From a virus: a DNA stretch of 49,096 nt. The stretch spans positions 1 to 49,096 of IMG/VR virus record IMGVR_UViG_3300027967_000011; one strand, 5' to 3'. This document shows, in pieces, positions 34,801-42,829 of the stretch. A program made the translations under genes and the position numbers. The notes beneath the pieces were generated by a model. That model was not told the DNA's origin and made no database searches. It saw only the letters and a list, made by a program, of their open reading frames with translations. The first letter of the stretch is position 1. Each line of letters starts with the position of its first letter.

Positions 34801-35099
34801 CATAACTGCCTCCCCGAAACTATTCCACGTCTTTCTAATATAATATTTCTTAATTCTTCTAATTCTAATTCTTGTTCTTCATTAAGTTGAATCCATTCTA
34901 GCATATCTTCAGTTATATCACCTAGAGGCATTCCTCGAAGTATTTTATGGGTTAGTGCTCTTTCCCATAACCATTTTTGATGTTGTATAACTCTATCTAT
35001 AGTTTCTTCCCAAGTTTCAAAAACTGTATCATCTTCAATTAATGGCCTACTATAGGTTCTTCTATATACTATTTCACCTCTAGCTTCATTTGGATTCAT
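31887..35099 (-). CDS. Class II (B12-dependent) ribonucleoside-triphosphate reductase, interrupted by an intein
   Basis: 1070 codons. N-extein 1-483, intein 484-871, C-extein 872-1070, giving a 682-residue mature enzyme similar in size to the Lactobacillus monomeric enzyme. Catalytic signatures: Cys117 (LFNCSF), GGNPCMEI with Cys366 and Glu368, Cys377 (SFCNL; 11 apart, as in the family) and the C-terminal redox pair CSSGTC (1062 and 1067). It makes dNTPs from rNTPs for phage replication, using adenosylcobalamin. Block order with dUTPase upstream fits a nucleotide-metabolism cluster. The start overlaps a small Cys-rich gene by 14 bases. Confidence 0.93.
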   Translation of the reverse strand: MNPNEARGEIVYRRTYSRPLIEDDTVFETWEETIDRVIQHQKWLWERALTHKILRGMPLGDITEDMLEWIQLNEEQELELEELRNIILERRGIVSGRQLWLGGTDVGKKHESSLFNCSFAEARTIYDIVDLFWLLLNGCGVGIKPIEGTLTGFRTTIKELEIIRSTRAPDDKGIEINEEYVSEGTWVIRIGDSAQSWSKSIGKLLAGKYKVNKLVIDLSEIRGAGYRLKGYGWISSGDAQLAIAFPKIFNILNNRAGSILTKLDIIDIIDLLGSVLSSRRSAIITFVDYGSSQWREFSKFKEKCFEKEYLHRQQSNNSLMFWNKPTKEELSDIFDIMIESGGSEPGFLNAENMKRRAPFASGGNPCMEILLSSHSFCNLVEIPVSKYKNDMPGLYKTIELLSRSNYRQTCVDLKDGILQETWNLNQSFTRLCGVSLTGIAERSDLNEYDLKNMRYCAVAAARSMAKELDTPFPKNVTTLKPSGCRIGSELLTTKEGLFILDELFNENDKTWEPLCLTIPQNNKTNKTIHKFKNGLSNTIKIKLSLGMEIQCTPEHKWWIHRRNRPGSSLPSKKFKPQWVKTKDLQIGKDFIEIHNKAFDSINPVKLNLIQQTNINNSQTQIKQPKFLNKNISWLLGYLWGDGSLSPEKYKIRFIDEHIYNLEKVKKILYAEFNIISKIHKASGDRNASVLEIGCKNLYNWIIENNFYKYDINNDLNYIPKKVRQSSELIISFLAGLIDSDGCISIQNNLARFMISTSQDRFAKHIQEVCWAVGLGIGRSLNTKGNSFQYKKHMWLLTSNININKDSFNILQENSNKILKCKNDWHFENYKSITKHKGKVISLDYIENKVETYDIEVENEPWYYAGAIKSHNTVSKLMSTTEGIHVPLGKYIFNWINFSKHDPLVSKLKQANYRTLDNPNDTTSKLICFPIKWDNIEFTKVTVERNNGIKEILEVNKESAIEQLERYKFYMRNWCDQNVSNTISYDIEEKDLIIEWLLTNWNDYIGVSFLFRTDPTMSAQDLGFNYLPQEVVTKEKYETYINEIIEINFDGTESLEELESMECSSGTCPIR
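32487..33650 (-). mobile_element. Intein with LAGLIDADG homing endonuclease in the reductase
   Basis: Residues 484-871 (388 aa) begin with Cys after KPSG and end in ...KSHN before Thr872, so Cys1, penultimate His, terminal Asn and a Thr +1 nucleophile are all present. Block B is CTPEHKWW. The two LAGLIDADG motifs are LLGYLWGDGSLS and FLAGLIDSDGCIS, so the endonuclease may be intact. The insertion point is the highly conserved LKPSGT segment of the reductase, a recurrent intein site. Splicing would be needed to form the active enzyme. Confidence 0.93.
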
Positions 35100-35232
35100 T
35101 TTTATCCTTGGATTTTTTATCTTCTTGTATGTGTATAGCAGCTGCTGCTTTTTTGCATGCTGCTAATGTTTTATAAATACACTTCCCCTTTTCTCCATAT
35201 TTCCATTTATTACCACATTTAATACACGGCAT
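35086..35232 (-). CDS. 48-residue Cys-rich (zinc-ribbon-like) small protein overlapping the reductase start
   Basis: ATG at 35232 with GGAG eight bases upstream. The frame reads MPCIKCGNKWKYGEKGKCIY, then KTLAACKKAAAAIH and a lysine-rich tail, and stops at 35086-35088. Cysteines at 3, 6, 18 and 26 could bind zinc. It follows the 65-aa gene by two bases and overlaps the reductase ORF by 14 bases, so it lies in a tightly packed operon. Unknown function; DNA- or RNA-binding is a guess based on the basic tail. Confidence 0.6.
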   Translation of the reverse strand: MPCIKCGNKWKYGEKGKCIYKTLAACKKAAAAIHIQEDKKSKDKNESK

Positions 35233-35234
35233 CT

Positions 35235-35432
35235 TTATTCTCCATATATAACAAGTCTTGCTCGTTCTTTTAGTAAGTGATTAAGTTTTTCAACTTCTTT
35301 TTTAAGAGTTTCTATCTGCTTTTCAAGTAACGCTATCTTTCGCCCTTTCTCATCGTTCATGTGTTGCAGAACTCGATTCTGTTCCATTACACCATGGACA
35401 TAGATATCATTGGTTGTTAATGGGATAGTCAT
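35235..35432 (-). CDS. Small coiled-coil protein
   Basis: 65 residues, overlapping the dUTPase end by four bases (ATGA). A predicted coiled coil covers about residues 25-58 (GRKIALLEKQIETLKKEVEK, then LNHLLKERA). No known family. Tight spacing on both sides indicates a real coupled gene. Confidence 0.55.
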   Translation of the reverse strand: MTIPLTTNDIYVHGVMEQNRVLQHMNDEKGRKIALLEKQIETLKKEVEKLNHLLKERARLVIYGE

Positions 35433-35857
35433 TTGCCTCCAGAACTTCCAAAGCCATCTTCACCTCTACTAGAGTGAGGCAAGGCTTTAACTATTTCAAA
35501 AGGAGAAATATTTATTGATGCAATAATTAATTGACAAAATCTATCATATTTTTCAATAATTAAATCTTCTATACCATCGTTAACTAACCAAACTATTATT
35601 TCGCCTCTATAATCTGCATCTATAACGCCGACTACATTAGCTAATCCTACTCTATATTTAGTGCCTAATCCACTTCTTGGAACTATTAAGCCAGCGCACT
35701 TAGGTGGTATAGCTATTCTTACTCCAGTATGCACTTCTTTCTTTTCGCCAGGGACTAATGTAAATGTTTCTTCATTAGCTCGTAGGTCCCAGCCAGCATC
35801 AAATCTATGCTCTTTAAATGGTTTACATTCTTTATTTTCTAATACTATTCTAGTCAT
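35429..35857 (-). CDS. dut: dUTPase
   Basis: 142 residues, normal length for the trimeric dUTPase. All five motifs are present: I DAGWDLRA, II PRSGLG, III GVIDADYRGEI, IV YDRFCQLII and V RGEDGFGSSG. It hydrolyses dUTP to dUMP, protecting phage DNA from uracil and feeding dTMP synthesis. It overlaps the flap exonuclease gene by eight bases, as in the T5 order. Confidence 0.97.
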   Translation of the reverse strand: MTRIVLENKECKPFKEHRFDAGWDLRANEETFTLVPGEKKEVHTGVRIAIPPKCAGLIVPRSGLGTKYRVGLANVVGVIDADYRGEIIVWLVNDGIEDLIIEKYDRFCQLIIASINISPFEIVKALPHSSRGEDGFGSSGGK

Positions 35858-36683
35858 TATTAAAATTTTCCTTTATATTAGTTATATTATCATCGCCTAT
35901 AGCATCTTCACAGTATGTTACTAAATCCATTAATTCATAATTTAATAAAATTTTATCATTAAAAGCATTTAGATTTTGTATATGTTTATATTTACTATCT
36001 ATTGGTAAAGCACTATAAATATCATAAGCTGAACCATACATATTTATTAGCCCAAGAGCTCGTTTCGGCCCTATACCTTCTACTCCTGGTATATCATCAC
36101 CTTTGTCTCCCGTAAGTACTTTCATACTTATATGTTCGTCTACTTTATAATCGTAGTGCTCGCTCCAATTTTCTTGTGTAATTTCCTTTCTAGTTACATA
36201 AGAAAATCTAGATACATTTTTATTTACTAGCAGATCCCAATCACGATCTGAACTCACTAGCCATATATGATTATAATCCCTTTTATGCCTATTTACTAAA
36301 TAAGCAGCTATATCATCAGCCTCAACTCCTTTATATCTAAAAGTTGCATAACTATCTCCTAATTCTTTAAAAGTATTATTAAATTCTTCTAAAAATTCTT
36401 TAAAAGCCGTTTCTTCTTCTTGAGTTTGTTTTTCTTGTTTTATTTTTCTACTTTCTTTATATTTAGGATATATAGCTTTTCTATAAGAAGACCCACCATC
36501 TCCTAATACTATTATATCTCTAGCTTGATAAGAATTACCTAATGATTGTACTGTATTTATATAGTCTTTTCTATAATTCTTTTTATTAGCCCAAGCAAAT
36601 CTAAAAGCTAAATTAAGCCCATCTACAATCATTAGATTATTAAAGCTACTTCTATTATACCCTTTTGCATTTACAAAATCCAT
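35850..36683 (-). CDS. 5'-3' flap exonuclease (T5 D15-like)
   Basis: 277 residues. PIN-like/FEN core: IVDGLNLAF with Asp21, VLGDGGSSYRK, the acidic VEADDIAAYLV and SSDRDWDLL, and the helix-hairpin-helix segment DKGDDIPGVEGIGPKRA. This is the phage 5'-nuclease that removes primers and flaps. It sits between dUTPase and the resolvase in the same operon, in the D15 position of T5. The start follows closely after the resolvase stop. Confidence 0.93.
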   Translation of the reverse strand: MDFVNAKGYNRSSFNNLMIVDGLNLAFRFAWANKKNYRKDYINTVQSLGNSYQARDIIVLGDGGSSYRKAIYPKYKESRKIKQEKQTQEEETAFKEFLEEFNNTFKELGDSYATFRYKGVEADDIAAYLVNRHKRDYNHIWLVSSDRDWDLLVNKNVSRFSYVTRKEITQENWSEHYDYKVDEHISMKVLTGDKGDDIPGVEGIGPKRALGLINMYGSAYDIYSALPIDSKYKHIQNLNAFNDKILLNYELMDLVTYCEDAIGDDNITNIKENFNND

Positions 36684-36684
36684 A

Positions 36685-37182
36685 TTATATTATCCATTGT
36701 ATATCCTCATGTTTTATCCAATCTTCTAATTTAGCAATAAAAACTGGTTTATTACCCCAAAGTGGATTATAATTTTCTGTAATAAATGAAAATGATACTT
36801 GTCTATATTTATTATAAGATACAGCTGACCCCAGAGCATCTTGGGTAAAGACTACAAAATATTGTGACCTGTCGAATTTAAATAATAAAAGAGGTAGCCT
36901 ATCCACCTCTTTAGCTTGACGAAGTGTTTGTGCCCACCATTTTAATAACTGCGGCTCCATATCTGTTAGTATCTTAGTATTAAACTGAGATTCTTTATAA
37001 TGTTTTACTTCTACACAAAACTTATTTTTACAATCCGGTAAATATAGATCTCCTTTCATTTTGTGTGCTTTATTTAAAGCACCAGAGCTTGGAGTTCTTT
37101 GCCAGTCTAGCCCTGTTAATTCTATCAGTTGCTTTTTAGCAGCTGCCTCTGCACGATACCCTTTTGCTTTACTATCAATCAT
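36685..37182 (-). CDS. PD-(D/E)xK nuclease, probable Holliday-junction resolvase
   Basis: 165 residues. Candidate active site: Glu12 (RAEAAA), Asp45 (KGDLYLPD), Glu58 and Lys60 (VEVKHYK), with TPSSGALNKAHKMKGD before it; this is the ExK/D-x12-ExK layout of Hjc/endonuclease-like folds. The position matches T5 D14. It would resolve junctions left by recombination or packaging. The start overlaps the Rad50-like gene by four bases. Confidence 0.75.
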   Translation of the reverse strand: MIDSKAKGYRAEAAAKKQLIELTGLDWQRTPSSGALNKAHKMKGDLYLPDCKNKFCVEVKHYKESQFNTKILTDMEPQLLKWWAQTLRQAKEVDRLPLLLFKFDRSQYFVVFTQDALGSAVSYNKYRQVSFSFITENYNPLWGNKPVFIAKLEDWIKHEDIQWII

Positions 37183-39014
37183 TTTTCTATCCTTGATATT
37201 TTATTTTCTTTTATTACATTAATCTTAGGTATTAGAGGATGAGAAAATTCATGCGAAACTAAGAAAGTATTTAAATCTGATTCTTTATTTAATATTTCTA
37301 TTAATTTATCTTTACCTTCTTCATCTAAGATTCCCATTATCTCGTCCAGAAAGAGTATATTTAGTTTTGTAGAAGATATAGCAGCCATTAATTTTCTAAT
37401 AGCTAGTAGTGTACTAGCATTTATACGAGCTAATTCTCCAGCAGATAATTCTTCTATTTCTATAGTTATTCCATCGTCTAATATATTTATGTTTAATTTA
37501 TCTTCTTTTAGTACAAATACTAATTGAAATCTACCATTAGAAAATTCAGTTAAATATATATTTATTTGTTTTTCTAAATCTTTTATTAAATACTCGACTT
37601 TATAATTAAGTAGTCCACTAGGACTAAAGGCTTTCTTTAAAAGATCGATTCTATTACATAAATCTGTGTATTTAGTTACATTTTTATATAATTCTGTTAG
37701 TTGTATATCATAATCAGCTAATTGTTCTTTTATTACTTTAACTTTTGAGTTATGTGCACTTATTTTGTTATTTTGTTCTGATAATTGTTTAATATTTATT
37801 TGTGTAAAATGTACTTCATCTTCTAATAATCTAATATCTTCCAATAATTGTTGTTCATCAATTATTTCATTTGGTATATCATCATGAATTAAAATAGATA
37901 ATTTAGATAATTCATTTGATATTTTATTTCTATTATCTACTATTTTCTTAGCTTCTGCAGCATTTTCTATTTGTATTGCTAAAGCGGACATTTCATTATT
38001 TAATAGTATTAAATCATCATTTATACTATCTATTTCTTTTGTGTATCTTTCTAGAATGTTATTTCTATTATCTTCACTTATTGGTTGAAGACAAGTATGG
38101 CATACATCTCCTAAAGAACTAATTTTATTCTTATTTGTTTGTATCGCTCTTATTTCAGACTTTTTCTCTATTGTTTCTTTTTGAATCTCTTTACTTCTTG
38201 CTAGTTCTTCTGATATATTTGGTACAACAGTTGTATCTGACAAAATATTAAGATCGAGATTATTTCTTAGTTCTTTAAATGAATTATTATCGTTTATTTT
38301 TTTATTAGTTTCTTGTATTGTTAGTTTTTGAACTTTTAAATCCGCTAATTTATTAATATCTTGCTTATTTATAATAGGAATAATTTTCGGTGTTTTTAAT
38401 TCTAAGTCTTCCTTAGAATATTTATCTATCCATTCTTGGATAGTATTTACTTGCCCTGTAATAACTTTTAAATCTGAATTAACTTCTGTGAATATTTTTT
38501 TGAATTTTTCATGTATATCTAAGTATCTATTTAAATTAAATAAACCTATAAGAAATCTTTTTCGCGTTACATCTGTAGCAGTTAGAAATTCTAAATTAGA
38601 AGTACTGCTTTGATACATTAGCTGAGATAAAGTTTTATGGTCTTTTCCTAATATACTTGATATTGTTTTATATGTATTAGTAGAACTATGAGAAGAAATA
38701 TCTTTTCCATTTTCAAATAATTTTAATGATAAAGTTGACTTTCTATTATAGTTAATTTCATACTCATTATTATGTTGAGAAAAAGTTAATACAGCGGATA
38801 TGGGTTTGTTAATATATCTATTAGCTAGTTGTGTCTTCTTTTTACCCTGAGAATTCTTACCATATAAAATTTCTTCAATTATTAAGGGTATCGAGCTTTT
38901 TCCTGAACCATTTACCCCTGTAATTTGTGTTAGCGGATATTCTGCCAGATTTATATAATTATCTTCCCCGTAGGAAAACCAGTTACTCCAGCTCAAAGTT
39001 TTTAGAATAATCAT
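37179..39014 (-). CDS. Rad50/SbcC-type ATPase subunit (T5 D13, T4 gp46-like)
   Basis: 611 residues. Walker A TGVNGSGKSS at 32-41, a long coiled coil with a zinc hook CHTC at 305-308, signature SAGELARINAS at about 524, Walker B LNILFLDE at about 551-558, and the H-loop LVSHE near 585-590. This is the SMC-like plan of an exonuclease complex with the neighbouring Mre11 protein. The ATP-driven clamp processes DNA ends in recombination and host DNA breakdown. It overlaps the Mre11-like gene by 32 bases, which strongly implies coupled translation. Confidence 0.95.
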   Translation of the reverse strand: MIILKTLSWSNWFSYGEDNYINLAEYPLTQITGVNGSGKSSIPLIIEEILYGKNSQGKKKTQLANRYINKPISAVLTFSQHNNEYEINYNRKSTLSLKLFENGKDISSHSSTNTYKTISSILGKDHKTLSQLMYQSSTSNLEFLTATDVTRKRFLIGLFNLNRYLDIHEKFKKIFTEVNSDLKVITGQVNTIQEWIDKYSKEDLELKTPKIIPIINKQDINKLADLKVQKLTIQETNKKINDNNSFKELRNNLDLNILSDTTVVPNISEELARSKEIQKETIEKKSEIRAIQTNKNKISSLGDVCHTCLQPISEDNRNNILERYTKEIDSINDDLILLNNEMSALAIQIENAAEAKKIVDNRNKISNELSKLSILIHDDIPNEIIDEQQLLEDIRLLEDEVHFTQINIKQLSEQNNKISAHNSKVKVIKEQLADYDIQLTELYKNVTKYTDLCNRIDLLKKAFSPSGLLNYKVEYLIKDLEKQINIYLTEFSNGRFQLVFVLKEDKLNINILDDGITIEIEELSAGELARINASTLLAIRKLMAAISSTKLNILFLDEIMGILDEEGKDKLIEILNKESDLNTFLVSHEFSHPLIPKINVIKENKISRIEK

Positions 39015-39933
39015 TGAATACCTTTAATGTTTCTTTTAAATCATTTTTTGATAGATTTAATATTTTTGTGAGATAAAGTTCTAGTTCTCCAACTAGACTT
39101 AATTCTTTAAAATTAAGTGTTGCTTCTGAAGTTTTATTAATTATTTTCTTATCTATTATTGATAAAGATGTATCTATATTTTCTAATTCTAATAGATTAC
39201 CTGTAATCTCGTAGATTGTGTGATCATACTTGGTCTTAATTATTTCACTTTCTTTATCGACGGTCTTCCGTAGTAACTGAGGTAAGCCTAGATCTATCCA
39301 TTCATGCTGCATAGTTTTAGTATCAAATATGATTACACCATTTTTTATTTTCTCTCTGTGGAAGGTAATAGATAAAGGACTTCCTGGATATAAAATATTT
39401 CTTTGAGAGTTAGAATAAGAATGTAAATCTCCAGCTAGTACAACATTCCATCTTTTAAACAAGTCTAAATCTACTTCAGCAGTTACATGTGGCGGAATGT
39501 TACCTCTTACGTGTGTACATAATATATTATTATGAAATTCTTTGGGATTGAAGGTTTTTAAATGCGTATAAGGTATTATATCTATGTGTTCTACCTCAGC
39601 TATACCATGTACTATATGTGCATTTTTATTTGTTTTATTTGTTACTAATTCTAAGTGCTCTAAGAAAGTATGCCCTTTTCTGGTTGCACAATGATTCCCA
39701 TCATATATAAAAGTAGGAATACTAACTTCGCTAATAAACTTAAAATATAAGTTTAATTCTTCTGGTTTTGGCACATTATCAAATATATCTCCACCTAGAA
39801 TTTGTAAGTCGCATTCCTTTTCTAATTCGTGTAGCTTTTCAAATAATAAATTGTATCTATTAATCTGCCAATTTTTTGGTATGTTCTTTTGCCCTAGCTT
39901 TACGTGCCAATCCGCGCTAAAGAGTATCTTCAT
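38983..39933 (-). CDS. Mre11/SbcD-type nuclease subunit (T5 D12, T4 gp47-like)
   Basis: 316 residues. Calcineurin-like phosphoesterase motifs: SADWH (8-10), LGGDIFD (Asp49), YDGNH (79-81), CTHVRGN and LAGDLHSYS. With the Rad50-like protein it forms the recombination exonuclease. The start is 20 bases after a terminator hairpin, so it may also be transcribed by readthrough from SSB. RBS GGAG upstream. Confidence 0.95.
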   Translation of the reverse strand: MKILFSADWHVKLGQKNIPKNWQINRYNLLFEKLHELEKECDLQILGGDIFDNVPKPEELNLYFKFISEVSIPTFIYDGNHCATRKGHTFLEHLELVTNKTNKNAHIVHGIAEVEHIDIIPYTHLKTFNPKEFHNNILCTHVRGNIPPHVTAEVDLDLFKRWNVVLAGDLHSYSNSQRNILYPGSPLSITFHREKIKNGVIIFDTKTMQHEWIDLGLPQLLRKTVDKESEIIKTKYDHTIYEITGNLLELENIDTSLSIIDKKIINKTSEATLNFKELSLVGELELYLTKILNLSKNDLKETLKVFNDYSKNFELE

Positions 39934-39944
39934 AAATTCTCCAT

Positions 39945-39980
39945 AATAAATAGAGACCGGCCGCTAAGCCGGTCTCCCTA
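39945..39980 (-). terminator. Terminator after the SSB candidate (leftward)
   Basis: GAGACCGGC (39953-39961) and GCCGGTCTC (39968-39976) form nine perfect pairs around a 6-nt loop. Read leftward the stem is followed by TATTTATT. It separates the SSB gene from the Mre11/Rad50 operon, perhaps as a partial terminator that gives SSB higher expression. Confidence 0.75.
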
Positions 39981-39991
39981 TTAAGTACTAT

Positions 39992-40621
39992 TTAATTTAA
40001 ATCAGAAATTGCTTCTGCATCAACATTAGATTCTTCTTCATCATGAATCCAGGCTTGTTCAATAAAAGCCCTTTGCTCTTCAGGAGTAGGTCTACGAATA
40101 TACTCATCAATGGATTTCAGTTCTGCAATAGTAGCCCGCTCTTCTTCATTAAGAGGACGCTTTTCTAAGCGAAGCTGTAAAAGCTCGTACTCTACGTTAA
40201 AAACTGCACTTCCAGTCTTTTTCTTGTTTACAATAACGTCCCAACCTTCTTCAATATCTGTCGGATCTCCCAAGGTAGCAGCAGCACTTTGTATTTGATC
40301 AAATAACTTTTTCTTAAGCCCGCAAAGCTTTAATTGTCCATCTTTAGGATCGATAACTGCAATTACATAGGACCAGACACACTTATCATCTGGAAAGTAG
40401 TGTCGAAACCAATCTTTCTCTAAGTTATCAAACTCCTCTTTTTCTCTATTAAAAGACAGACATTCTACCGGAATACTATTTGTCTTTAGTTTCTTCCAAT
40501 AAGCGTATCTAGGTAATAACTTACCCACCATTCTAAATTGGTTCTCTCCGAATTCAAGCTTAATGTATTTTAATCCACTCTTCTTTGCAGAACCGTGCGC
40601 TTCACCAAATTGTACACCCAT
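39992..40621 (-). CDS. Probable ssDNA-binding protein
   Basis: 209 residues. A beta-rich middle (FRMVGKLLPRYAYWKKL, VECLSFNREKEEFDN, DKCVWSYVIAVIDPKDGQLKLCG) resembles the OB-fold core of phage single-stranded DNA-binding proteins. Strongly acidic C-terminal tail (HDEEESNVDAEAISDLN), a hallmark of SSBs used for partner binding. Located between the D11-like protein and the recombination nuclease. RBS AAGGAG is good, and a terminator follows directly, consistent with high expression. Homology cannot be checked here, so the call is probable, not certain. Confidence 0.7.
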   Translation of the reverse strand: MGVQFGEAHGSAKKSGLKYIKLEFGENQFRMVGKLLPRYAYWKKLKTNSIPVECLSFNREKEEFDNLEKDWFRHYFPDDKCVWSYVIAVIDPKDGQLKLCGLKKKLFDQIQSAAATLGDPTDIEEGWDVIVNKKKTGSAVFNVEYELLQLRLEKRPLNEEERATIAELKSIDEYIRRPTPEEQRAFIEQAWIHDEEESNVDAEAISDLN

Positions 40622-40623
40622 AA

Positions 40624-41043
40624 TTAATCTCCTTCCTCTTCATAATAAAAATGAATATTATTGTCATCTATATTTAGAATTCTATTTTGTTCTAGCTGTT
40701 TCAAATTATAAGTATTATCTAATTTCCATTTCTGGAGATAATTGACTCTACCTTTTGTATTAAAGTATGTGAAAATATCTCTTTTGCTAGCTAAGTCTAA
40801 ATAAACATACTGTTCTGTAGGCGTAGCATTTTCAACATTCTTTATAAAGTTATCTATATTTATTAAATAACTATTTTTTTCTAGTTTACTAGTAAATATC
40901 TCTCTAGCCCAGTTTTTACTTTTACTATTTAAATAATCATACATCGCACCTTTTAATACATAACAATTAGATAAGTACTCTAATATTTTATTTATATCAT
41001 TATTTGTATACTTCTTTATATTTTCCCAATTATATCTAATCAT
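40624..41043 (-). CDS. Hypothetical protein in T5 D11 position
   Basis: 139 residues, helical, with Y/N/K-rich composition and an acidic C-terminus (FYYEEEGD). No motif recognised. It lies between the D10-type helicase and the SSB candidate, overlapping the helicase stop by four bases, so it is part of the replication operon and may be an accessory factor. Confidence 0.55.
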   Translation of the reverse strand: MIRYNWENIKKYTNNDINKILEYLSNCYVLKGAMYDYLNSKSKNWAREIFTSKLEKNSYLINIDNFIKNVENATPTEQYVYLDLASKRDIFTYFNTKGRVNYLQKWKLDNTYNLKQLEQNRILNIDDNNIHFYYEEEGD

Positions 41044-42302
41044 ATCCTTTTAACCTTCAAGCCTTGCTCGGCATAGAAATTTAATCTTTGTACCATTTGA
41101 TTTTTACCCGTATTACCACTAAAGGCTATATCAATTACTTCTGGTGTAGGTTTATTAGGTACTTTTCTACTTATCCTACCTAAAAGCTGTTCTAATAGAG
41201 ACCTGTTGTTTATAGGTGTAGCCATTATTAGAGAGCCTAATATAGGAATATTCACGCCTTCTGCGAATATCTTTTGTGTGCCTAATATACCGTCTTTATT
41301 ACTATTAATAAAATTCCTATTTGTAGTTTTTCCAATTATTAGCATAAAATTTTCTAATATATGAGAGCAATCTTCTAAAAATTCAATCCTATCTGCTACT
41401 GTTAATACTTTAAATCCTCTCTTAGCTTGTATATGTGATAGATTTGTTATTAACTCAATATAATCTGGGCTAGTATATATTTCATTTAATTTAGTAGCCC
41501 AAGGTGTCTTATAGCCAATATTAAGTTTAATATCTGTTTCTACTAAAAAGATTTTAGGGTCCATTCTATTAGTATCAATAGGTTTTAATTCTTTAAGGCC
41601 TAAGTAATCTTTTAGTAGTACATGTCTACCATCTTTCCTCCAAGGAGTAGCTGTCAAACCTATTTTATATCTACATTTAAATTTATCAATTACTTCTTTA
41701 AATACTTTAGCAGGAATATGATGACACTCGTCTACGATTACTAAGCCAAAATTATCTTTAACTAAGTTAATTTTATTTTCTATAGTTTGCTTCATACCTA
41801 TAACTATAGGAGCATCTAAATTAGATAATTCTCCGGCACCAATCTTACCTGGTTCAAATCTTAATGTCTTTTTTACTTCATTAATCCATTGATTAAGCAA
41901 CATTTTAGTGTGTACTATAATTAATGTTTTCTGCTTAAGTTTTGTAGCTATAGCTAAAGCAGTAAATGTCTTCCCCCAACCTGGATTAGCTATTATTAAA
42001 CAACTATCCTCTACCTTATCATAAACTTCTTGTTGGTCTTCACGTAAAGTAAAGGTAAAATCTGGAAAGGTAATTGGCGCAAGAGTGCGTTTATCCACAA
42101 TTTCATATCTATCAGGTATTAAATCTACTCTACCAACAGGTATTGTTAATATATCTTTATTAACCCTTGTTACTTCGCATTCTTCAATACGAGGTCCTCC
42201 AGGTATACCTGGAGGCAATGAGTAAGTTAATTTTTGCAATAATTTATCATGTAGCTCTTTTGTTCTATTTAAATAGATTCTATTAGAAATTACTGCTTTC
42301 AT
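41040..42302 (-). CDS. Superfamily 2 DNA helicase (T5 D10 / UvsW-like)
   Basis: 420 residues. Q-like FTLREDQQ (84-91), Walker A ANPGWGKT (105-112), TLIIVHTKMLLNQW, DECHH at 191-195, GLTATPWR (about 215-222), a C-terminal domain with FAEGVNIPILGSLI, and motif VI LLEQLLGRISRK. This is the UvsW/D10 plan, used in branch migration and fork remodelling. It overlaps the hypothetical 176-aa gene by four bases. Confidence 0.93.
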   Translation of the reverse strand: MKAVISNRIYLNRTKELHDKLLQKLTYSLPPGIPGGPRIEECEVTRVNKDILTIPVGRVDLIPDRYEIVDKRTLAPITFPDFTFTLREDQQEVYDKVEDSCLIIANPGWGKTFTALAIATKLKQKTLIIVHTKMLLNQWINEVKKTLRFEPGKIGAGELSNLDAPIVIGMKQTIENKINLVKDNFGLVIVDECHHIPAKVFKEVIDKFKCRYKIGLTATPWRKDGRHVLLKDYLGLKELKPIDTNRMDPKIFLVETDIKLNIGYKTPWATKLNEIYTSPDYIELITNLSHIQAKRGFKVLTVADRIEFLEDCSHILENFMLIIGKTTNRNFINSNKDGILGTQKIFAEGVNIPILGSLIMATPINNRSLLEQLLGRISRKVPNKPTPEVIDIAFSGNTGKNQMVQRLNFYAEQGLKVKRI

Positions 42303-42829
42303 ATTTTCCTTCTAGTATTAGTTTTCTTTTCTGCACTATACTCGTATAGTACAATACCAAAATCAGTATGTAATAAACCTACATATTTTGCTTCAAAAGC
42401 TTCATTACAATTTATTTTAATTGGGTATTCTATCCCTTGTAAAGTTATAACACATTCAGATATAAGTTTATCTTTATTAATTATTTCTTTTATTTTTTTA
42501 ATTTTATAATATTTTAAGTCTACAAATTTTTCTTTTTTATACCTAAAAATATTTCCTTTATTATCTAGAAATAATGTTTTGTTACTTCTAATAAGTTGTG
42601 TTACACTATAATAAGTTTTTCTAGGAATATATAAATCATTATTTATGTGTAGTCTTCTTTCACCTAATGTTTCTCCCCCTAAATTTTTATTGTCTAATAT
42701 ATAAGTACCACTATTTGTTAGAATATATACTACATTGAGTTCTTCCCATATTTTAATATAATTTTCTGTTATATTATATATGGGAAACTCTATATTATGT
42801 AAACCTAAAATTTTATGTTCATTCTTCAA
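42299..42829 (-). CDS. Hypothetical protein between polymerase and helicase
   Basis: 176 residues, beta-rich, with N/K/Y-rich composition (HKILGLHNIEFPIYNITENY, ILTNSGTYILDNKNLGGE). The repeated short strands suggest a compact beta domain. No catalytic motif visible. It overlaps both neighbours (11 and 4 bases) in a densely packed operon. Role unknown. Confidence 0.55.
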   Translation of the reverse strand: MKNEHKILGLHNIEFPIYNITENYIKIWEELNVVYILTNSGTYILDNKNLGGETLGERRLHINNDLYIPRKTYYSVTQLIRSNKTLFLDNKGNIFRYKKEKFVDLKYYKIKKIKEIINKDKLISECVITLQGIEYPIKINCNEAFEAKYVGLLHTDFGIVLYEYSAEKKTNTRRKI

